Under the pieces are notes generated by a model, which was not told the origin of the DNA, searched no databases, and saw only the letters and a program-made list of their open reading frames with translations. From Denticeps clupeoides (taxonomy: Eukaryota; Chordata; Actinopteri; Clupeiformes; Denticipitidae): DNA of 64,000 nucleotides. Shown here piece after piece: positions 1 to 13,395 of the stretch. Within the stretch, counting starts at the first letter, position 1. Every line of letters starts with the position of its first letter. Location: positions 21,890,780 through 21,954,779 of the forward strand of contig NC_041712.1 of the NCBI RefSeq assembly GCF_900700375.1, in the 5' to 3' direction. The position numbers and the translations under genes are program-made.

Positions 1-566
1 GTGTGTACACACACACACATCCCATCTACCCCAATAGCTTTTCACCTGGTCCCAGTACTTTAATCCAAGGCTTCAGCCACGGCAAAGAAAAGAAAAGAAA
101 AGAGAAAAGACAGTAAAACACACACACACACTCCCTCTGTGAAGAGCCTGCAATCTGAAGGCCACTGCAGGCTGGCGCTGACAGCAGATAGCAGCCAGAG
201 ACCGAGCCCGACTGATACAACGCAGTCCTGATAAGAGCAGCACTGCTACACAAACAAAGAAACGCGGCAGGAGGGGAAGTGACAGGCGAGAGGAGGAGGA
301 CGCATGAACTAGTCGGGCAGTAAAATCAGACGGAAAACAGTCTTTCGCTCTCTGGGCTCCTCTGACGGATGCAAATGAACCCTGAGCGCTGAGAGCGTAG
401 CAGCCAGGAGAGACGGGAGAGTAATTACGGAGTCGTGTTCTCCACACGGCTACACCGCACTTCACCTAAACTACCACCACGCGCACACAAAACAATTATG
501 ATAAAGAATGTGTACCATTTGCTTGGCAAGAAATCGTGGAACGCATTAGAACTTTTTTACAAAAGA

Positions 567-760
567 CATTTAGATTTATGGCATTTATCAGACGCCCTTG
601 TCCAGAGCGACTTACAATCAGTAGTTACAGGGACAGTCCCCCCCTGGAGACACTCAGGGTTAAGTGTCTTGCTCAGGGACACAATGGTAGTAAGTGGGGT
701 TTGAACCTGGGTCTTCTGGTTCATAGGCGAGTGGGTTAACCACTAGGCTACTAACACCCT
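567..760 (-). mobile_element. SINE family A copy (tRNA-derived, L2-type tail)
   Basis: This is a nearly full-length copy in reverse orientation. Read on the minus strand it has the tRNA-like head with A-box (TAGCCTAGTGG-like) and B-box (GGTTCAAACCC-like), the CACTTACTACCATTGTGTCC body and a tail ending in GTAAGTCGCTCTGGA plus an AAATG-rich end. At least five other copies lie in this window. Confidence 0.85.
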
Positions 761-1937
761 TAAAAAAGACGATCTAGTCTTAATCCCCACGGTACCACAA
801 TAAACCGGCCTGCCACGGCGAGGTCAGTGGCAGGGTGGTGGTTAAGCAGTTGGCTGGGTGACCACCAAGCCCGTTAATCTTCCGGCTTCCTGAGGGACGA
901 CTCCCTAATCTGCCTGGCAGAAAAACACAAGAGTCCAGCACGCCGCAGGGCCCGGCGGAGCAGCATTAAGACCAGTCAGGTGCCCCGCGTGACCAGATGC
1001 ATCACTCCCGGGCCTCCGCGGTGCAACAATATTATGATGCCCGGCCCTGTGTCAAGGCCAAAGAAGGGCTGGACTGTGAGGAAGGAGGACAGGAATGCGA
1101 GGGAGTGCAGAGGAGGCTTCATCGCGCTGGGCGTCGCTCCCAGAGGGGAGGGGTGAGGAGAGCACGACGGTGATAGCTGAGAAAGAAAGAACATAGGACA
1201 CCACACGGCGTCAAATAACGTCATGCGCACCACGGCATGACCGCATGCTCTATTATAAGCACGGATATGAATGAATGGGCTTGGCATATGCCGTGTTTGA
1301 GTGCGTGTTTATTAAGGTGGACAACTCAAAATAAGGCTTTGATCGAGAACCCAGCCCCCCGATCAAATAATCTGAGAAAGACGAGGTTTCGTTCATTAAA
1401 AAAGGTACAAGACACGTGACGAGGAGCCACTTAATCAAGTTGCTAGGAGAAGCGAACGAGCCTGTTTGGCGCGAGCGAGGCGAAACCGACTAGCGTGTGC
1501 ATGAATATCTTTCTAGAACTGTCTCCTGAAACTCGGGCTTCGGTTAGGGATTAGCGGGCAAGCCCTCCTCGACCGCGGCTCAGAGGCATTAGACACACGA
1601 AAGCCAGAAGACGAAGAGCTCGATGTCAACTTCAGGGGCCAGAATTATCTACTGCATACGCTGAACGCCGGTCCGCCTGTCAGTAGTGTATTTAATAAAA
1701 AAATGTAAAATAATAAAGTTCTTTGCTCTTTGATGTCTGAGCCAAAAAACAGAGTGGAGCGAGCCTTCGCTTGGTAGTGAGGGGTGGGGTGGCGATAGAT
1801 GAAGGGAGACGCTGTGAATGTGCGAGTATCAGTGTTGGTGTGGTTAACCAGAGGGCAGGAGAGGTTGCCAATAGCAACATGTGCACTGCTTAGTTTGTTT
1901 TTTTTTTTTTTTTTTTGAGCTCCACCCACAGAGAATT

Positions 1938-2051
1938 ATATTTAAATTTACGGTATTTACCAGACGCCCTTATCCAGAGCGACTTACAATCAGTAGTTAC
2001 ACGTGACGGTTTGAACCTGGGTCTTCTGGCTCATAGTGGCTACTACCACCC
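1938..2051 (-). mobile_element. SINE family A copy, internally deleted
   Basis: The tail block (cagacgcccttatccagagc) and the head block (ttgaacctgggtcttctggc) are present in reverse orientation. The central body between them is missing, so this is a short, older copy. Confidence 0.75.
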
Positions 2052-2507
2052 TGGTACTACCACAAGAAGCTCAATCAAAACAACTCTAGGACCTGGGATG
2101 ATCATGGCTTTGAAGACGAGCGTGTCACAAAACCACGAGCGTTGTCTTAGTAAACAGACAAACAGGTCACACTGGAATGGTGGCTTTTAATGACTAGTTA
2201 AGGCCAGCAGGGCGGTGGCGGCGGCGTTCCGGCATAAGTCATCGGATAACCAAGCCTCCTCCATGTGGGTTGCATTACACAGATACTTGCAACAAGGTGG
2301 GAGAAGAATGTGAACTTATTTAATGCAGCTTTGAACTCTGTGACCTTTTCATTCCACCACTTTGCTGCAGGCTGAATGCCAAGCAGTCGGGTCATGGACA
2401 CGATGCTGCTCACTTCAACACTGCACTACCGTCTAACCACCCTACACCCACACTGGTTGCTCCTAAACACAATGTTTTTATAATAATAATAAAAAAATAA
2501 ATAAAAA

Positions 2508-2508
2508 T

Positions 2509-2589
<81 letters not shown>

Positions 2590-2603
2590 GTAGGTAGGTA
2601 GGT
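2508..2603. repeat. Compound microsatellite (TA)n(TG)n(TAGG)n
   Basis: An uninterrupted TA run to about 2526 is followed by about 30 TG units to 2587 and then four TAGG units. The alternating purine-pyrimidine TG tract is typical of polymorphic fish microsatellites. Confidence 0.95.
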
Positions 2604-2716
2604 TAATGTTAACTGCCATGTTTACAAAGATCATTAGTTTTAAAAAAAAAAAGCCTAAATGAAGTTAAGACTTCGACCACTCTTATATTATTATGTACAG
2701 CCATTTGCAAAGCTTG

Positions 2717-3156
2717 TTTAAAGGTCCCCTGACACTATTTCTTTTTGCTTTATATCGGTATTATTGATCCCCTAATACTGTACCTGAAGCCTATTCCAAA
2801 ACTCAGAATTACAGCCACTTTTATCCAGTCCCACAAGAAGATTTCCCCAGGATGCGCAGTTTCGGTGTCTGCAGCTTCCAATGCTAATGAGGAGGAGAGA
2901 GGCGGGACGAGGAGGAGAGTATAGAAGTTGAGGGGACATTCGGGGAAGCCATGGAAGCCATGACGGTCGGTGGAGAAAATGTCCGAGGGGAGGGGTGGGT
3001 AATTCTCTGGGTGGATAAAGCATAAGAAACGCGAGGTAACCTTTCCCCTTATGATGACACAAATTCCAGTGCAGTACCATAGACAGGCCAGGGGAACTCG
3101 CATTAACGTTAAATAATCTCACAAAGTAAAATTTTCATAATAGGAGACCTTTTAAG
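2717..3156. repeat. Unclassified interspersed repeat C, copy 1 (MITE-like)
   Basis: It shares long blocks with 42646-43233, including ATTACAGCCACTTT.ATCCAGTCCCACAA, GAGAGAGGCGGGAC and GAGGTAACCTTTCCCCTTATGA. The ends form an imperfect inverted repeat: the left end reads TTTAAAGGTCCCCT and the right end, reverse-complemented, reads TTAAAAGGTCTCCT. That suggests a non-autonomous DNA element, but no transposase is present and I cannot name the family. Confidence 0.65.
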
Positions 3157-3591
3157 GTCAAATGCTCCTGGTACATTTATTATTCCTGCATATTGGTTCC
3201 AGCCATTGTTCATGTCTCTGCATGCACTGGCTCAGATTACAAAGATCAGATAACTAATCCAGCAGCTTGTAAATGTACAAGACAATATTGAATAAGACAA
3301 TATTTGGTCTGTTTTTGCACGTGCTTGGTTCCTGCGAACAGCCCAAGGAGCCAATGGTCAGTCAAGCAGACACCTTTACACGAAATGCAAAAGAAAGCCC
3401 GGACCTTCAACCTCGGGATAAGACAGAAATCTGGGAGTTACAAGAATAGACTGGAACGGAGTACTGATATGATGCTGTGGTGGTGTGATCCATCTCACTG
3501 GAGAATGGAGAGGAGGCATCTGTCAAAACCTGCCTGATACAATCTGTCTGTCTGAGCAAGGATGGTCAGTCTGGGAGATCTCTCCCTCAAA

Positions 3592-3593
<2 letters not shown>

Positions 3594-3623
<30 letters not shown>
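3594..3623. repeat. (AC)n microsatellite
   Basis: About 15 uninterrupted AC units. Confidence 0.95.
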
Positions 3624-3625
<2 letters not shown>

Positions 3626-4992
3626 CTGTTGTCCTCTATATAGGAAATACACAGGAGACCTGACTAGACAGAGCCAGCCTGATAACAGAGAGCCGCTCCT
3701 GTCGCTCAACCCCAGAGTCCTGCGTCCTCTCACTCCGCCCTTCACTCTCTGCCTGACAATCTGTTGATGTTGGGCTCCCCGGGGAGGCGAACACTGGATT
3801 CCACACCACTTATACCGCAAGCGCACCTGAGAGTACGGACACCTGTCACTATCCATAACAGCAGCGCGTGACGCCTGAGTGTGTTCAACACTCTCGCTCT
3901 GCTGTCAAACCTGCAGCCTGACAGGAGACCCTAAAACACACACACACATTTCCCTTTCTCTCTCTAAACCAATCACTGACGGGCACAGAGCAGCATAGGG
4001 ATGGGGGGGGGGGTGGAAACGAGCGAGGAAGACAAAACAAGAAAAAGAGGAGATCACCCTGGTAAAGCCGGGTGAAGCAATCGCGGCCGTGAGAAGGCGA
4101 CGGAGATGGAGAGATTGCCTCGCCCCTCCCCTCCCGTCGCCGGGCGGCTCGGCGTTGCCCCGCGCTGCCATTACAGCGGGTGTGAGATGAGGCTTGTCGC
4201 AGCCGACAGACAGGCGCGCCGAGAGTCTGGCCCGCAGAGATAAACGCCATAAGCCCGGCTTAAGGGCAGCGAGGCGCGCACTAAAACGTACACGCGCGGA
4301 ATATATACGTGCATACGTCAGTGCAGCCGGTCAGTGCAACCTTGGGCTATCGGAGTTGTTCTCACAGAATATCGTGAAAATGACTGCATACAGCACAACG
4401 CCCTATTATGTATGTATATGTCCGTGTCCCTACATCCAGCATCAGTTAATGTACAACAAAATCACACACTTTAGCTCCACAAAAGAAATATAAATCACTG
4501 TCAGCGCACACTGGCCACTGGCACCGGCCGCCGCAGCATGAAATTTGCCGTGAGTTGCCTGCGTGACAATTTAGTGTGATTTAGTTTGGCTGAGGCGGAA
4601 CCGGCATCGCGGGACTAAGTGGTCCTAACGCTACGCTGCTCAGGCACAGCAAAAGGACAGCCGGCAACAATAATCGAGGAATCGAACTCACCACCCTCCA
4701 TTACCGGGCACAATTCAGCCAGGAAAACGGCAATTATCTCGGGGTTCTACTGGACAAGCAGGCTACCTTGATATAGCCCTTTAATCTGTTGGAAATCCTT
4801 TACAGTGTTGCTTGGGCTTGTAAAAGCAAAAAAACGAATAATACCCGGAGTGATGTTGGCAGGTGCTTCTGGATTCTGATTGGCTGAGCTACAAATGAGT
4901 GCGATAATTCACATTTGCCTTTGTTGTTATGTTATAATGAACTTTCCTGCTAAGAATAAAGAAAAATAATTATATTGCAAAAATAACAGCAT

Positions 4993-5180
4993 GGGGTGGT
5001 AGTAGCCTAGTGGGTTAGACACTCGTCTATGAACCAGAAGACCCAGGTTCAAATCCCACTTACTACCATTGTGTCCCTGAGCAAGACACTTAACCCTAAG
5101 TTGCTCCAGGGAGACTGTCCCTATAACTACTGGTTGTAAGTCGCTCTGGATATGGCTGATAAATGCCATAAATGTAAATA
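4993..5180 (+). mobile_element. SINE family A copy, full length
   Basis: Plus-oriented copy beginning GGTGGTAGTAGCCTAGTGGG. It has an A-box-like TAGCCTAGTGGG, a B-box-like GGTTCAAATCC and the L2-type tail TTGTAAGTCGCTCTGGAT, and it ends in AAATGTAAAT. It lies directly upstream of a SINE family B copy. Confidence 0.88.
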
Positions 5181-5302
5181 TCACAAGTTATATCACAATA
5201 GTATATGGATATTTTCTTTACGTTTTTTGAATAAAAAAAAAAAGAAAAGAAAAAATCATACTCAGTCTGGCCCTGCTCAGGAACATAGCATGACATACTT
5301 TA

Positions 5303-5539
5303 GGGGCAGTGGTTAAGGAAGCGTAATCAGAAGGTTGCCGGTTCGAATCCTGATCCGCCAAGGTGCCACTGAGGTGCCACTGAGCAAAGCACCGTCCCCA
5401 CACACTGCTCCCCGGACGCCTTTCATGGCTGCCCACTGCTCACTCCAGGTGATGGGTTAAATGCAGAGGACACATTGCGTTGTGTGCACTGTGTGCTGTG
5501 TATAACAAGTGACAATCACTTCACTTTCACTTTACTTTA
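5303..5539 (+). mobile_element. SINE family B copy (tRNA-derived)
   Basis: This is a second SINE family. The head GGGGCAGTGGTTAAGGAAGCG is followed by a B-box (GGTTCGAATCC), the body CCAAGGTGCCACTGAG..CACACACTGCTCCCC, and a 3' end reading GACAATCACTTCACTTTCACTT. The tail differs from family A, so it probably uses another LINE for mobilisation. Confidence 0.88.
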
Positions 5540-6837
5540 GCAAAAAAACAGCTAGAAATGGAAATTGGCATGACCCTGCATGATTCACAGTGGCAGTGCC
5601 AGTGTTACAGATCACAAAAACCCTCACCAAGTAATAAAACAAAAAGTGTTTTATCTATAACAGCCACCAGTGCCAATTAATTGCTACATTATATGATATT
5701 TCTCATCATACAGAGTCCATAAGGAAATACTGATACCTCCAGAAATCCAGATAGCCCAAAGATTTCTAACCGTAGCCAGCAGATGTGACACGTATCCATT
5801 ACCATGTTCATCTCACACTGGTCATTTACTTCAGCAATCATGGCCTTAATGAGTAGCAAAAACATATTTTCATGTTTACACCAGTACAGTAGCTATTTAT
5901 TTAACTCTGTAGAGGGGGTAAAAAGAGAAAAGGCCAAAAATTATTATCGATTTGTTTTATGGCTCAGTGGTCAGACATGTAGACTCATTTATCTTGTTTA
6001 TGACGTACTGTCCACACTGGGCTACAGTGGCAGAGAGCAGCTGTGCACATCAGGTAGGGCTGCATTAAGCCTCTCTATGGTTAAAGGGCAGAGGAGGAGA
6101 GAAGCTGCGGGGTGGTCTGGAGGGAAAGCTACATCACAATTACTGATGGAGCACCGGCAACCCGCTGGGCAGATGGCTAACAACTTTTTCCAGAGGGGAA
6201 AAATGTGACGTTCTTTCAACGTTGGCCAGAGTGAAACACTAAAAATTCCCGACCTGGATTATTCACCAAACGCAAAGCAGACTAATCTGCATCGAATCAG
6301 TCAGACATTACATGGGAACGCCTTGGAGAACATGACGTTTGCCGGGGTCTGACAGACCTCGGGGACCAACGGTCAAAACACATCTGAACCAGAGCCACCC
6401 TCCACTACAGATGTGCACAGACGCCTGAGTGGCCACATAATCCCAGAGAAAGTGTGCAATTACAGATAACAAGCTTCTTAGGAAGCCTGGCCAATCCCAG
6501 CACACAGTGCCGAGCAGCACTCGGCGCCATTACTTAAGGTGAACAACCCGTGTGGTTCAATCGACAACATGCCCGCATGCTGTTATTTTTGTGAACAAGA
6601 AGAAACGTCTCCAGACGGCGTACGGTACAGCATGTACTCTGCACAGTCAGGCAGGACATTTATTTCACTGAATGTTGGGCAAAAACGTAACCAAGTGCCT
6701 GGTCACTTTCAGCATTAAAATACTGCAATACTGCATTCATAGATCCAATTTCAACGAGAATCTAATTTCATTCATTCTGGAATTCAAATAAGTTGTAATA
6801 AGATGCGTCCGTCACAGTGGGTTGGCATGAGGTGTGT

Positions 6838-6905
6838 AGAGGTGTGAACCTTCACTGGTCTCACGATTTGATTCGAATCGATTGATATAATTATCAATGC
6901 ATCCC
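6838..6905. mobile_element. Possible fragment of a DNA transposon
   Basis: The stretch GAGGTGTGAACCTTCACTGGTCTCACGATT, followed by GATTCGAATCGATTGATA, resembles the ends of non-autonomous elements common in fish. I could not find a matching inverted end, so the family and the right boundary are unknown. Confidence 0.3.
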
Positions 6906-9900
6906 ATACACTTTTGTACATGGTCACATGATGCTTTCAAATACAGGAGTTAAGGTCTCGTACGCCTGTGTGGACACAATGAGAAGAAAAGCTGATGCCG
7001 TTCAGTCCGCGCTCACCTTGTAACGGTCATATATACTGGTAGTTCTCCTTTAAATGCACACGGCACTATGCTGTGGGCGGAGTTAGGCGTCTGCCCCGGT
7101 CCTGATGCAGATCAGCTCTCCACCAAGCAGAGGGACGGAGGAGACAACCACTAACGGCAGAAAAACGCCTGGTTCAGAAGTCCATGGCGTCAGGTGAGCG
7201 TGGACGTAACAGACCCTTTTTCCGCTCATTGGAGAAATTCTAAAGCCGCTTTCAGGCCAAACGTGGCATCCACCGCAGGGATCAGCACAAAAAAAAAAAT
7301 CGTGGTTTTCTAAAACTTTTCACAATAAAATCGCAATAAAAATGGCATAGTTTAGCATATTCTGTGCATGTATTTAGCAACATAAGATTTCAGAGCAAAA
7401 ATAAAACACACATTTCTCCTCAGGCTACAAGTTTTTACACACTGGGATCTATGGGCTGCTGAGGCACTGGAATAGGGAAGCAACGGACACAGTACCACAT
7501 GGTTGGTACACGACTGAGCACTGTGTAAAGCTAGCGATTGTCATGGTTTTATGTGTTAATAAACTGTTTATTATCTCTGATGTCTTCAGTGTGTGTGTTT
7601 GTGTGTGTTATGCTACGTAGATTCCATCTTTCAGGATTCTTTCATTGGTTCGTCTCTGCTGAAATTTGACTTAGCAGCTGACTAATTCACACAGTTAATT
7701 CTCTGATATATGTAACATCCTCTTTGGGACACTGTAACATAACACAACGTAGCGTGATACCATGATAACAGCTAGCAGGAACATGATCTCTAACAGGGTC
7801 CAACAAAGCCCTTGCTGCTGAGAGGCGTCTTTAAAATTCATGTTTTGTGCCAAGTGCCACTTTCGTCTGTACTAATGGAACGGCGACCGAGTTGACACCC
7901 GCTCCCAGGGAGTCCAAGTCCATGTGTGTAGTCATGCACTCTGAGGGCCCGGCGAGGGCTCTGGACAGCGGTAACGCTGGATGCTGTAATTAAATCTGGC
8001 CCCGCAAGTCGGCCTGGGATTCGGCCAGTCACATCAGCGCACCCTCAGGGTGACCCGCATGTGTACGAAGCCTGCACGTCGGCCGCGGACACGGGACGCA
8101 GTCACGGGTTGGTGCCCGAGGTGAAAACGAAAGCGGGCAGGTAGCTGATGGAGGCGCTTTTTTCCCCCCCTGCTTTCCATAGGGAGATGTACAGGCGTGG
8201 TAGAGGCAGGCAGCGGTAATGAGGTTCATTTAAATGCAGCGCAGACCTGTTCACTTCCATTAGAGGCGAAAACGCAACATCGACACCGTGGCTCAGGGGC
8301 AAACTCGCCTTCAACCAGCCCTTCCTCCGACTGAAAGAAATCTACAATTGAAATGTAATTCTCTGGAGGTATAAATAAATAGATGAAGGCGCGTGTAAAT
8401 TAATAAATAAAAACATGACAGCCGGTTTATTTATGTTCACAGTAGGGAAAACAGATTGGAGGCTTCGTATTGAGGAATTTCACGAGATGGCCCTCAGATA
8501 ACCAGGTCCAAACGTTCAAAATGCAGTTATAGGAATCACTCGTCTCCTCTAATCTTCTCAGAAGTAACACACAAGTCAAAAAACAACACGAACGCTAATA
8601 ATAATTATCCGGGGAAAAGAAAATCCCTTCTTCCCACAGACTACGGGCTCATTTGCATATCCATGCGAGTAATTATAATCTGTCTTGATTTAACCGTAGG
8701 ACTGGGATGGTGGGAACAGCAAGGCCACAGGGGAACCAGCGTGGGGATACGCACAGCCCTCTCTGTGCATCTTTACACACAATGTGTAATGTTTCTCAAT
8801 GAGATAAAGTGCTAAAAATGGCTCTTTCAACAGCTGCTTCGTCCAAAACGCCCTCCTCCCCGGTCAAATCCAGCCCTGCCTTCTGGCCCACGCTGTTCAT
8901 GTTTCTTCGCGACTTCAGCTTAGGCGCACAATTAACTGTAAAGCCCTTTAGCTGCTAGTGTGCATAAGGCTGTGGGGGGGGTTATGAACCCGGAGCGATT
9001 ATTTAGCCCACATCTCCCTTATTAGTGCAGCGCAGGAAAAAAAAACAAAAAAAAAACAACTTTTTTGACCCGGCGTGAGGCTGCAGGTAGCACCGCGAGG
9101 GACGTCCACAAGATCTCGGCTATGGGCTTGACTGCACAGCGAGGCGCCAAGGGGCCGGTGGTGAAGACCACAACAGCCTTAGGGCTTTAGACAGGTGGGG
9201 GGTGTAATGGAAAGTAACCCAGAGTTGTGTTTTCTTTTCGTTTCCTCCCCCACAGTAGTGGAATGTGCTCGGCTCGGCCTTGATGCCTAACGCTGCTGAC
9301 AGGCGGCTCTGGGAGAACTGAGAGACCTTGCTGGCAGGTAGGATGCCAGACTGGTACCTGAAAACACCTTCGGTAACCACACCCCGGGGTCATGGCTGTC
9401 GCGGGGACTAGCATCAAACGCCCTGCACACACACACACACACAGGCGCCCAGTGCAGCAGCACAGAATTTTCCAAAGGAAAGTAAATTCTGAAATGGAAA
9501 TGGAAAAATGAAATTCATCCATTTAAAATAGCAGGATGCTCAACGGTTAAAAGCTTCATCCATTTTTTTTTTTTTCATTTTGCCATGAGGAGATTATGCA
9601 AACAAAGTCTAACGGCTTACTCACTTCTCGAACGTAAGCAGACGAAGAAAAAGCAGATTGCGGGAAACCATTTCAGCTTCAAACGACGGAAGACGTCTTT
9701 ATTTTCCCCTATGCCAATTAAAACCGGTTCCAAAAGGAGTGACTTTGCAAAGTGTGTGTGTGTGTCTGTAAGATCTTAAAAGAGTCAGTCGGACAGAAAT
9801 AGACGCATATGTCTGAGTGGGAGCAGATATTAACATGTACAACCAACTACCATTTCCTGTGGACGAGGGAAATATCAATTCTGTCACGCTAGGGACCTCC

Positions 9901-11046
9901 TTTACCTCTCAGCTTATAATAGAGACACAGTCAGGGCACTAAAAGAGCAGCCGAGCCAAATCAGCCCATTAGCTGCAAGGTGCCACGGTTTTCAGACTTC
10001 ACACCCTTCTCACTTACAACAGGATGTCAGAGAAGCGAACTATTCTTTTGGCTTCAGGTTATCGTTTGAAGCAGAGCAACACTGATCTCTCTGCCCTATT
10101 CAAATGGCAGTGAACGGCGTCCATTGTTATCTCCAAGAACAGCGAGAGCAGTCACCAAACAAAGCAGGTAAAGGAGGACTTGTGTGGAACTCCCATTCAC
10201 GGTGCTCATAAGACCAGGACTGACATTGGAAACCCGCCCGCCCCGTTGCAGGACATTCATCTTCTGTATCTGAAGCTATTGGATGTGCTGGCTATGATCT
10301 GAATCACTGTCACGGTGAGAACTGAGATTCCTCTTTGGTTTCAGCTTTCTGGATGGAACGCCATTAATCTCGACCGGAGCTGTTGTCCCAGTTCAGGCCG
10401 ATCCATAAAATGATGCAGCCATCACCAGACAGCCCTCTTTATATCCAGCATTTCTCACTGCATCCCTCTGAACGGATGGTTCATCACTTCTTTCTTCAAA
10501 TGAATTTTTATAAAAGCATAGGTGACAATGTTCCTCTCATGTCATTAAGCTCTTGTCTTTTTGTCCCTGGATTCAAAACAACGTTGCATAAGGGGGCATC
10601 TTCAAAACTCGTAGCCATTTAGGATCCACATTTAGATGCTGTCTGTTGTGCTCCTCATCGACACAGACGGGCAGGTGTGCCAGGGAAAATCACCGTCACC
10701 TCTCTAATGAACACGCGCGTGTCAGCATTTCTGTCACAACCCCTTCTGTTCTCAGTCTGGTCTTATTGCTTACGCCACCTGGACTAGCTGATGGCTACTT
10801 GCAGGGCAGGGTGACCTAAACTTCTTCATGAAAACTCTGTTAGGCCAGATTACTTCAGCAGCTTTCAGTCACAGATGTGGAAGGACACTCAAGCTTCAGG
10901 AGGACTGGAGGGACAGGCGAGCAGGTAAAAGTTGGGGAATTAGGGGTCACGAGAGGGGATACTATCAGAAGACAGCAGTTTTCAAGACATTCAAGGAGAC
11001 AGAGGTGCTCTGATGGCATCTGGGAACCATAGATGATAATGGCCTA

Positions 11047-11290
11047 AAGTGAAGTGTAGTGATTGTGACTTGTGATACACAGCAGCAGAGCACACGGTGC
11101 ACACAGTGAAATTTGTCCTCTGCATTTAAGCCATCACCCTGAGTGAGCAGTGGGCAGCCATGACAGGTGCCCGGGGAGCAGTGTGTGGGGACGGTGCTTT
11201 GCTCAGTGGCACCTCACTGGCAACTTGGCGGATCGGGATTCGAACCGGCAACCTTCTGATTACGGGGCCGCTTCCTTAACTGCTGCGCCA
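11047..11290 (-). mobile_element. SINE family B copy, full length
   Basis: Reverse-oriented copy. It starts with the tail complement (AAGTGAAGTGTAGTGATTGTGACTT) and ends at the head complement (CGGCAACCTTCTGATTACGG..CTTCCTTAACTGCTGCGCC). Confidence 0.85.
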
Positions 11291-11908
11291 GTTAATTTAA
11301 TCTGGACCAAGATGGAGAGCCAAAATGAATTTTAAAAGTTAAAACTCTCTCTGTTAGGATGCCAACATGTCCAGAGTCGTCATTATCAGAACATTTTGAG
11401 GGAGATTAAAGCTTTTAGCCAAACTCAGTATTAGGCTTTGTTCCATAATTGATGCATTTTGAAGCAGGGAACCAGTGAACGTGTGACATTTCTTTTCCTT
11501 CTGCAAAAACAACAACACAAAGACCAACAATAAGCCCTAAACAAAATGATTACACTTGTGCATCTGCAGCCCATTTGTCTGGTACAGACAGGTGGTGGGG
11601 GGGTATTTCGCCTGATAAATTTCAGAGCTTCATTTAAAAAAAAAAAAACCGCAGTCGGAGGCGTATCCATCACGTTGTCCATTACTGCTCATTATAGCTG
11701 GGGGGCACGGGGGGGGCCAGGGTGATGGATGCGCCGCACCGTCCATCTTCCCACCAGATGGGTGGAGAGACGCCACCGCGATGACGAATGGAGCGCAGAG
11801 AGGAGCAGCAGCACTGTGACCTTGTGTTTACAGAGGGGATAAAGACGGAGCAACGGCGGAGAGGTGGCTTTATTGGGGGAGAGTGATAGAATGTGAGTGT
11901 GTGTGTGT

Positions 11909-11932
11909 GGGGGGGGGGGGGGGGGGGGGGGG
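11909..11932. repeat. 24-base G homopolymer
   Basis: An uninterrupted G run follows a short GT repeat. The length is likely polymorphic or uncertain in an assembly. Confidence 0.9.
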
Positions 11933-12934
11933 ACTCTTTAATCTGCACCGCCTTCCAATATCATCTCTCCTTCACGCCGAGGCACCTGTAAACCCCGCTC
12001 TCCCCTCCTCCGCCCGTGGAGCGTGGCGTGGAGCCAGCCAGCGGACGCTCCTCCGCCAGGTACGTGGGAATGAGGAGTGAAGGAGGAACGAGGGGTGCAT
12101 ACAGAGCAGCTGTCCGCTATAAGGGCATAAAAAAAAAAAAAAAAAAAAACGCACAAACACAAAAGTTACAGGAACACGAGGAACGCAGGAACGCGTTGCC
12201 TGCACGGCTCCCGCATGTTAAAATATTTAATATGGCCGGCTCCTGAATATTCATGGTCCTCCCCACCATCAGGGTAGAGGACAGTCGGAGCGGGCGTGGC
12301 CTGAACGCCAGCCTGTGCGACACCCCAGCCTTTGTTTCCAAGGACGAGCAGAAGGTGGCCGCTTCTCGGCTGAGACGCCGAGCCGCCGCCGTTTTTGGAC
12401 GAGATCAACTCCGTGGGCTGCTCGGGCTCATCAGCTCGCGGCCTTCCGGCCTCTGCTCCACGTTCATCTCCGGATCAGCCGGCCAAAACGTTTTACGAGA
12501 CAGAACCGGGGGCCTGCTCTGCCCCTGCAGACGCAGAACGCAAGCCGGACGCGGCGGCCGCACTAACAGGCCGTTAACCCGTCACGAGAAAGGCCGCTCG
12601 GTGAATAACTAGCGCCAAACAGCAGCATCTGTTTTCAGCCTGTATCCTGGCAACGGTTTCCCGGGTGTGCGTTGAAGTGGGAGGTGTGATCAGGTAACGG
12701 CGGCGCGCCTACTGGCTAGCCGGGCTTAGCGGGCGCATTAGCTTCCACTTCTCGCATTCCGCCTGTCGCGTCCAGTCGTACGTCTTCACGCGAGGGTCTC
12801 TGTACAAAACGCCTGACAAAAGGATCCGTGGAGATGGTTCCGATGGAGCCTCTCCGACGGTCCAGACGTTAAACAGCATCCCGACAAACTTGTCACCGTC
12901 TGCTGATAATGATAACAACGACAGCACTTGACCG

Positions 12935-13395
12935 AGGACCAACGCTCTCTCAGATCGGCAAACGAAAGGAGACTAAAAATTCCTTCTTCACGGGGTCTCC
13001 GATTCCAATCATGTCTGTTCTCCGTTGTTGTCCCTGGCTGGTGGAACAACCTGCCCTCCTCCACACGACTAGCCGAGACTATCACCACTTTTAAGAAGAA
13101 GGTGAAAACCCTCTTATTCCAAAAATATTACAGACAAATCTAACACTTACACAAGCACATGCGTACACATTGAATAAACAAATACAAAATGTATAAATAC
13201 ATTATAATTTTTCTTAGTCTAGCACCCAACAATCCCCGAGCATGCTCTTCAATGACAAGTCTAAGCCTTATCAGGGCTCTTAGTTTGTAAACTCGATATT
13301 CTATAGAAATCGAACGAGAATTGCTGGTGTCTTCCTATTGTAAGTCGCTTTGGATAAAAGCGTCTGCTAAATAAAGTAAAGTAAAGTAAAGTAAA
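12935..13395 (+). mobile_element. 3' end of an L2-type LINE
   Basis: An open frame at about 12936-13143 matches the C-terminus typical of fish L2-clade ORF2: a DQRSLRSANERR-like stretch, then VVVPGWWNNLPSSTRLAETI, then FKKKVKTLLF and a stop. About 190 bp of 3' UTR follow. The element ends in ATTGTAAGTCGCTTTGGATAAAAGCGTC with a (GTAAA)n tail at about 13378-13396. Everything upstream of the last roughly 70 codons is absent, as expected for 5'-truncated LINE insertions. Confidence 0.8.

Noticed and set aside
73-465. A 130-codon minus-strand open frame at the window start
   Set aside because: Cys/Ser/Leu-rich translation of polypyrimidine DNA with no family resemblance.
3885-4320. CpG-rich patch with open frames, considered as a promoter or first exon
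   Set aside because: No ATG plus donor combination gives a protein-like exon and no neighbouring exon supports it.
5303-5420. tRNA-like heads with A and B boxes in the SINE copies
   Set aside because: They are SINE promoters, not tRNA genes: no cloverleaf acceptor stem can be closed and the sequence continues into SINE bodies.
12253-12612. A 119-codon plus-strand frame in GC-rich DNA
   Set aside because: Arg/Gly/Ser-rich translation with overlapping open frames in other registers; no recognisable domain and no supporting splice sites.
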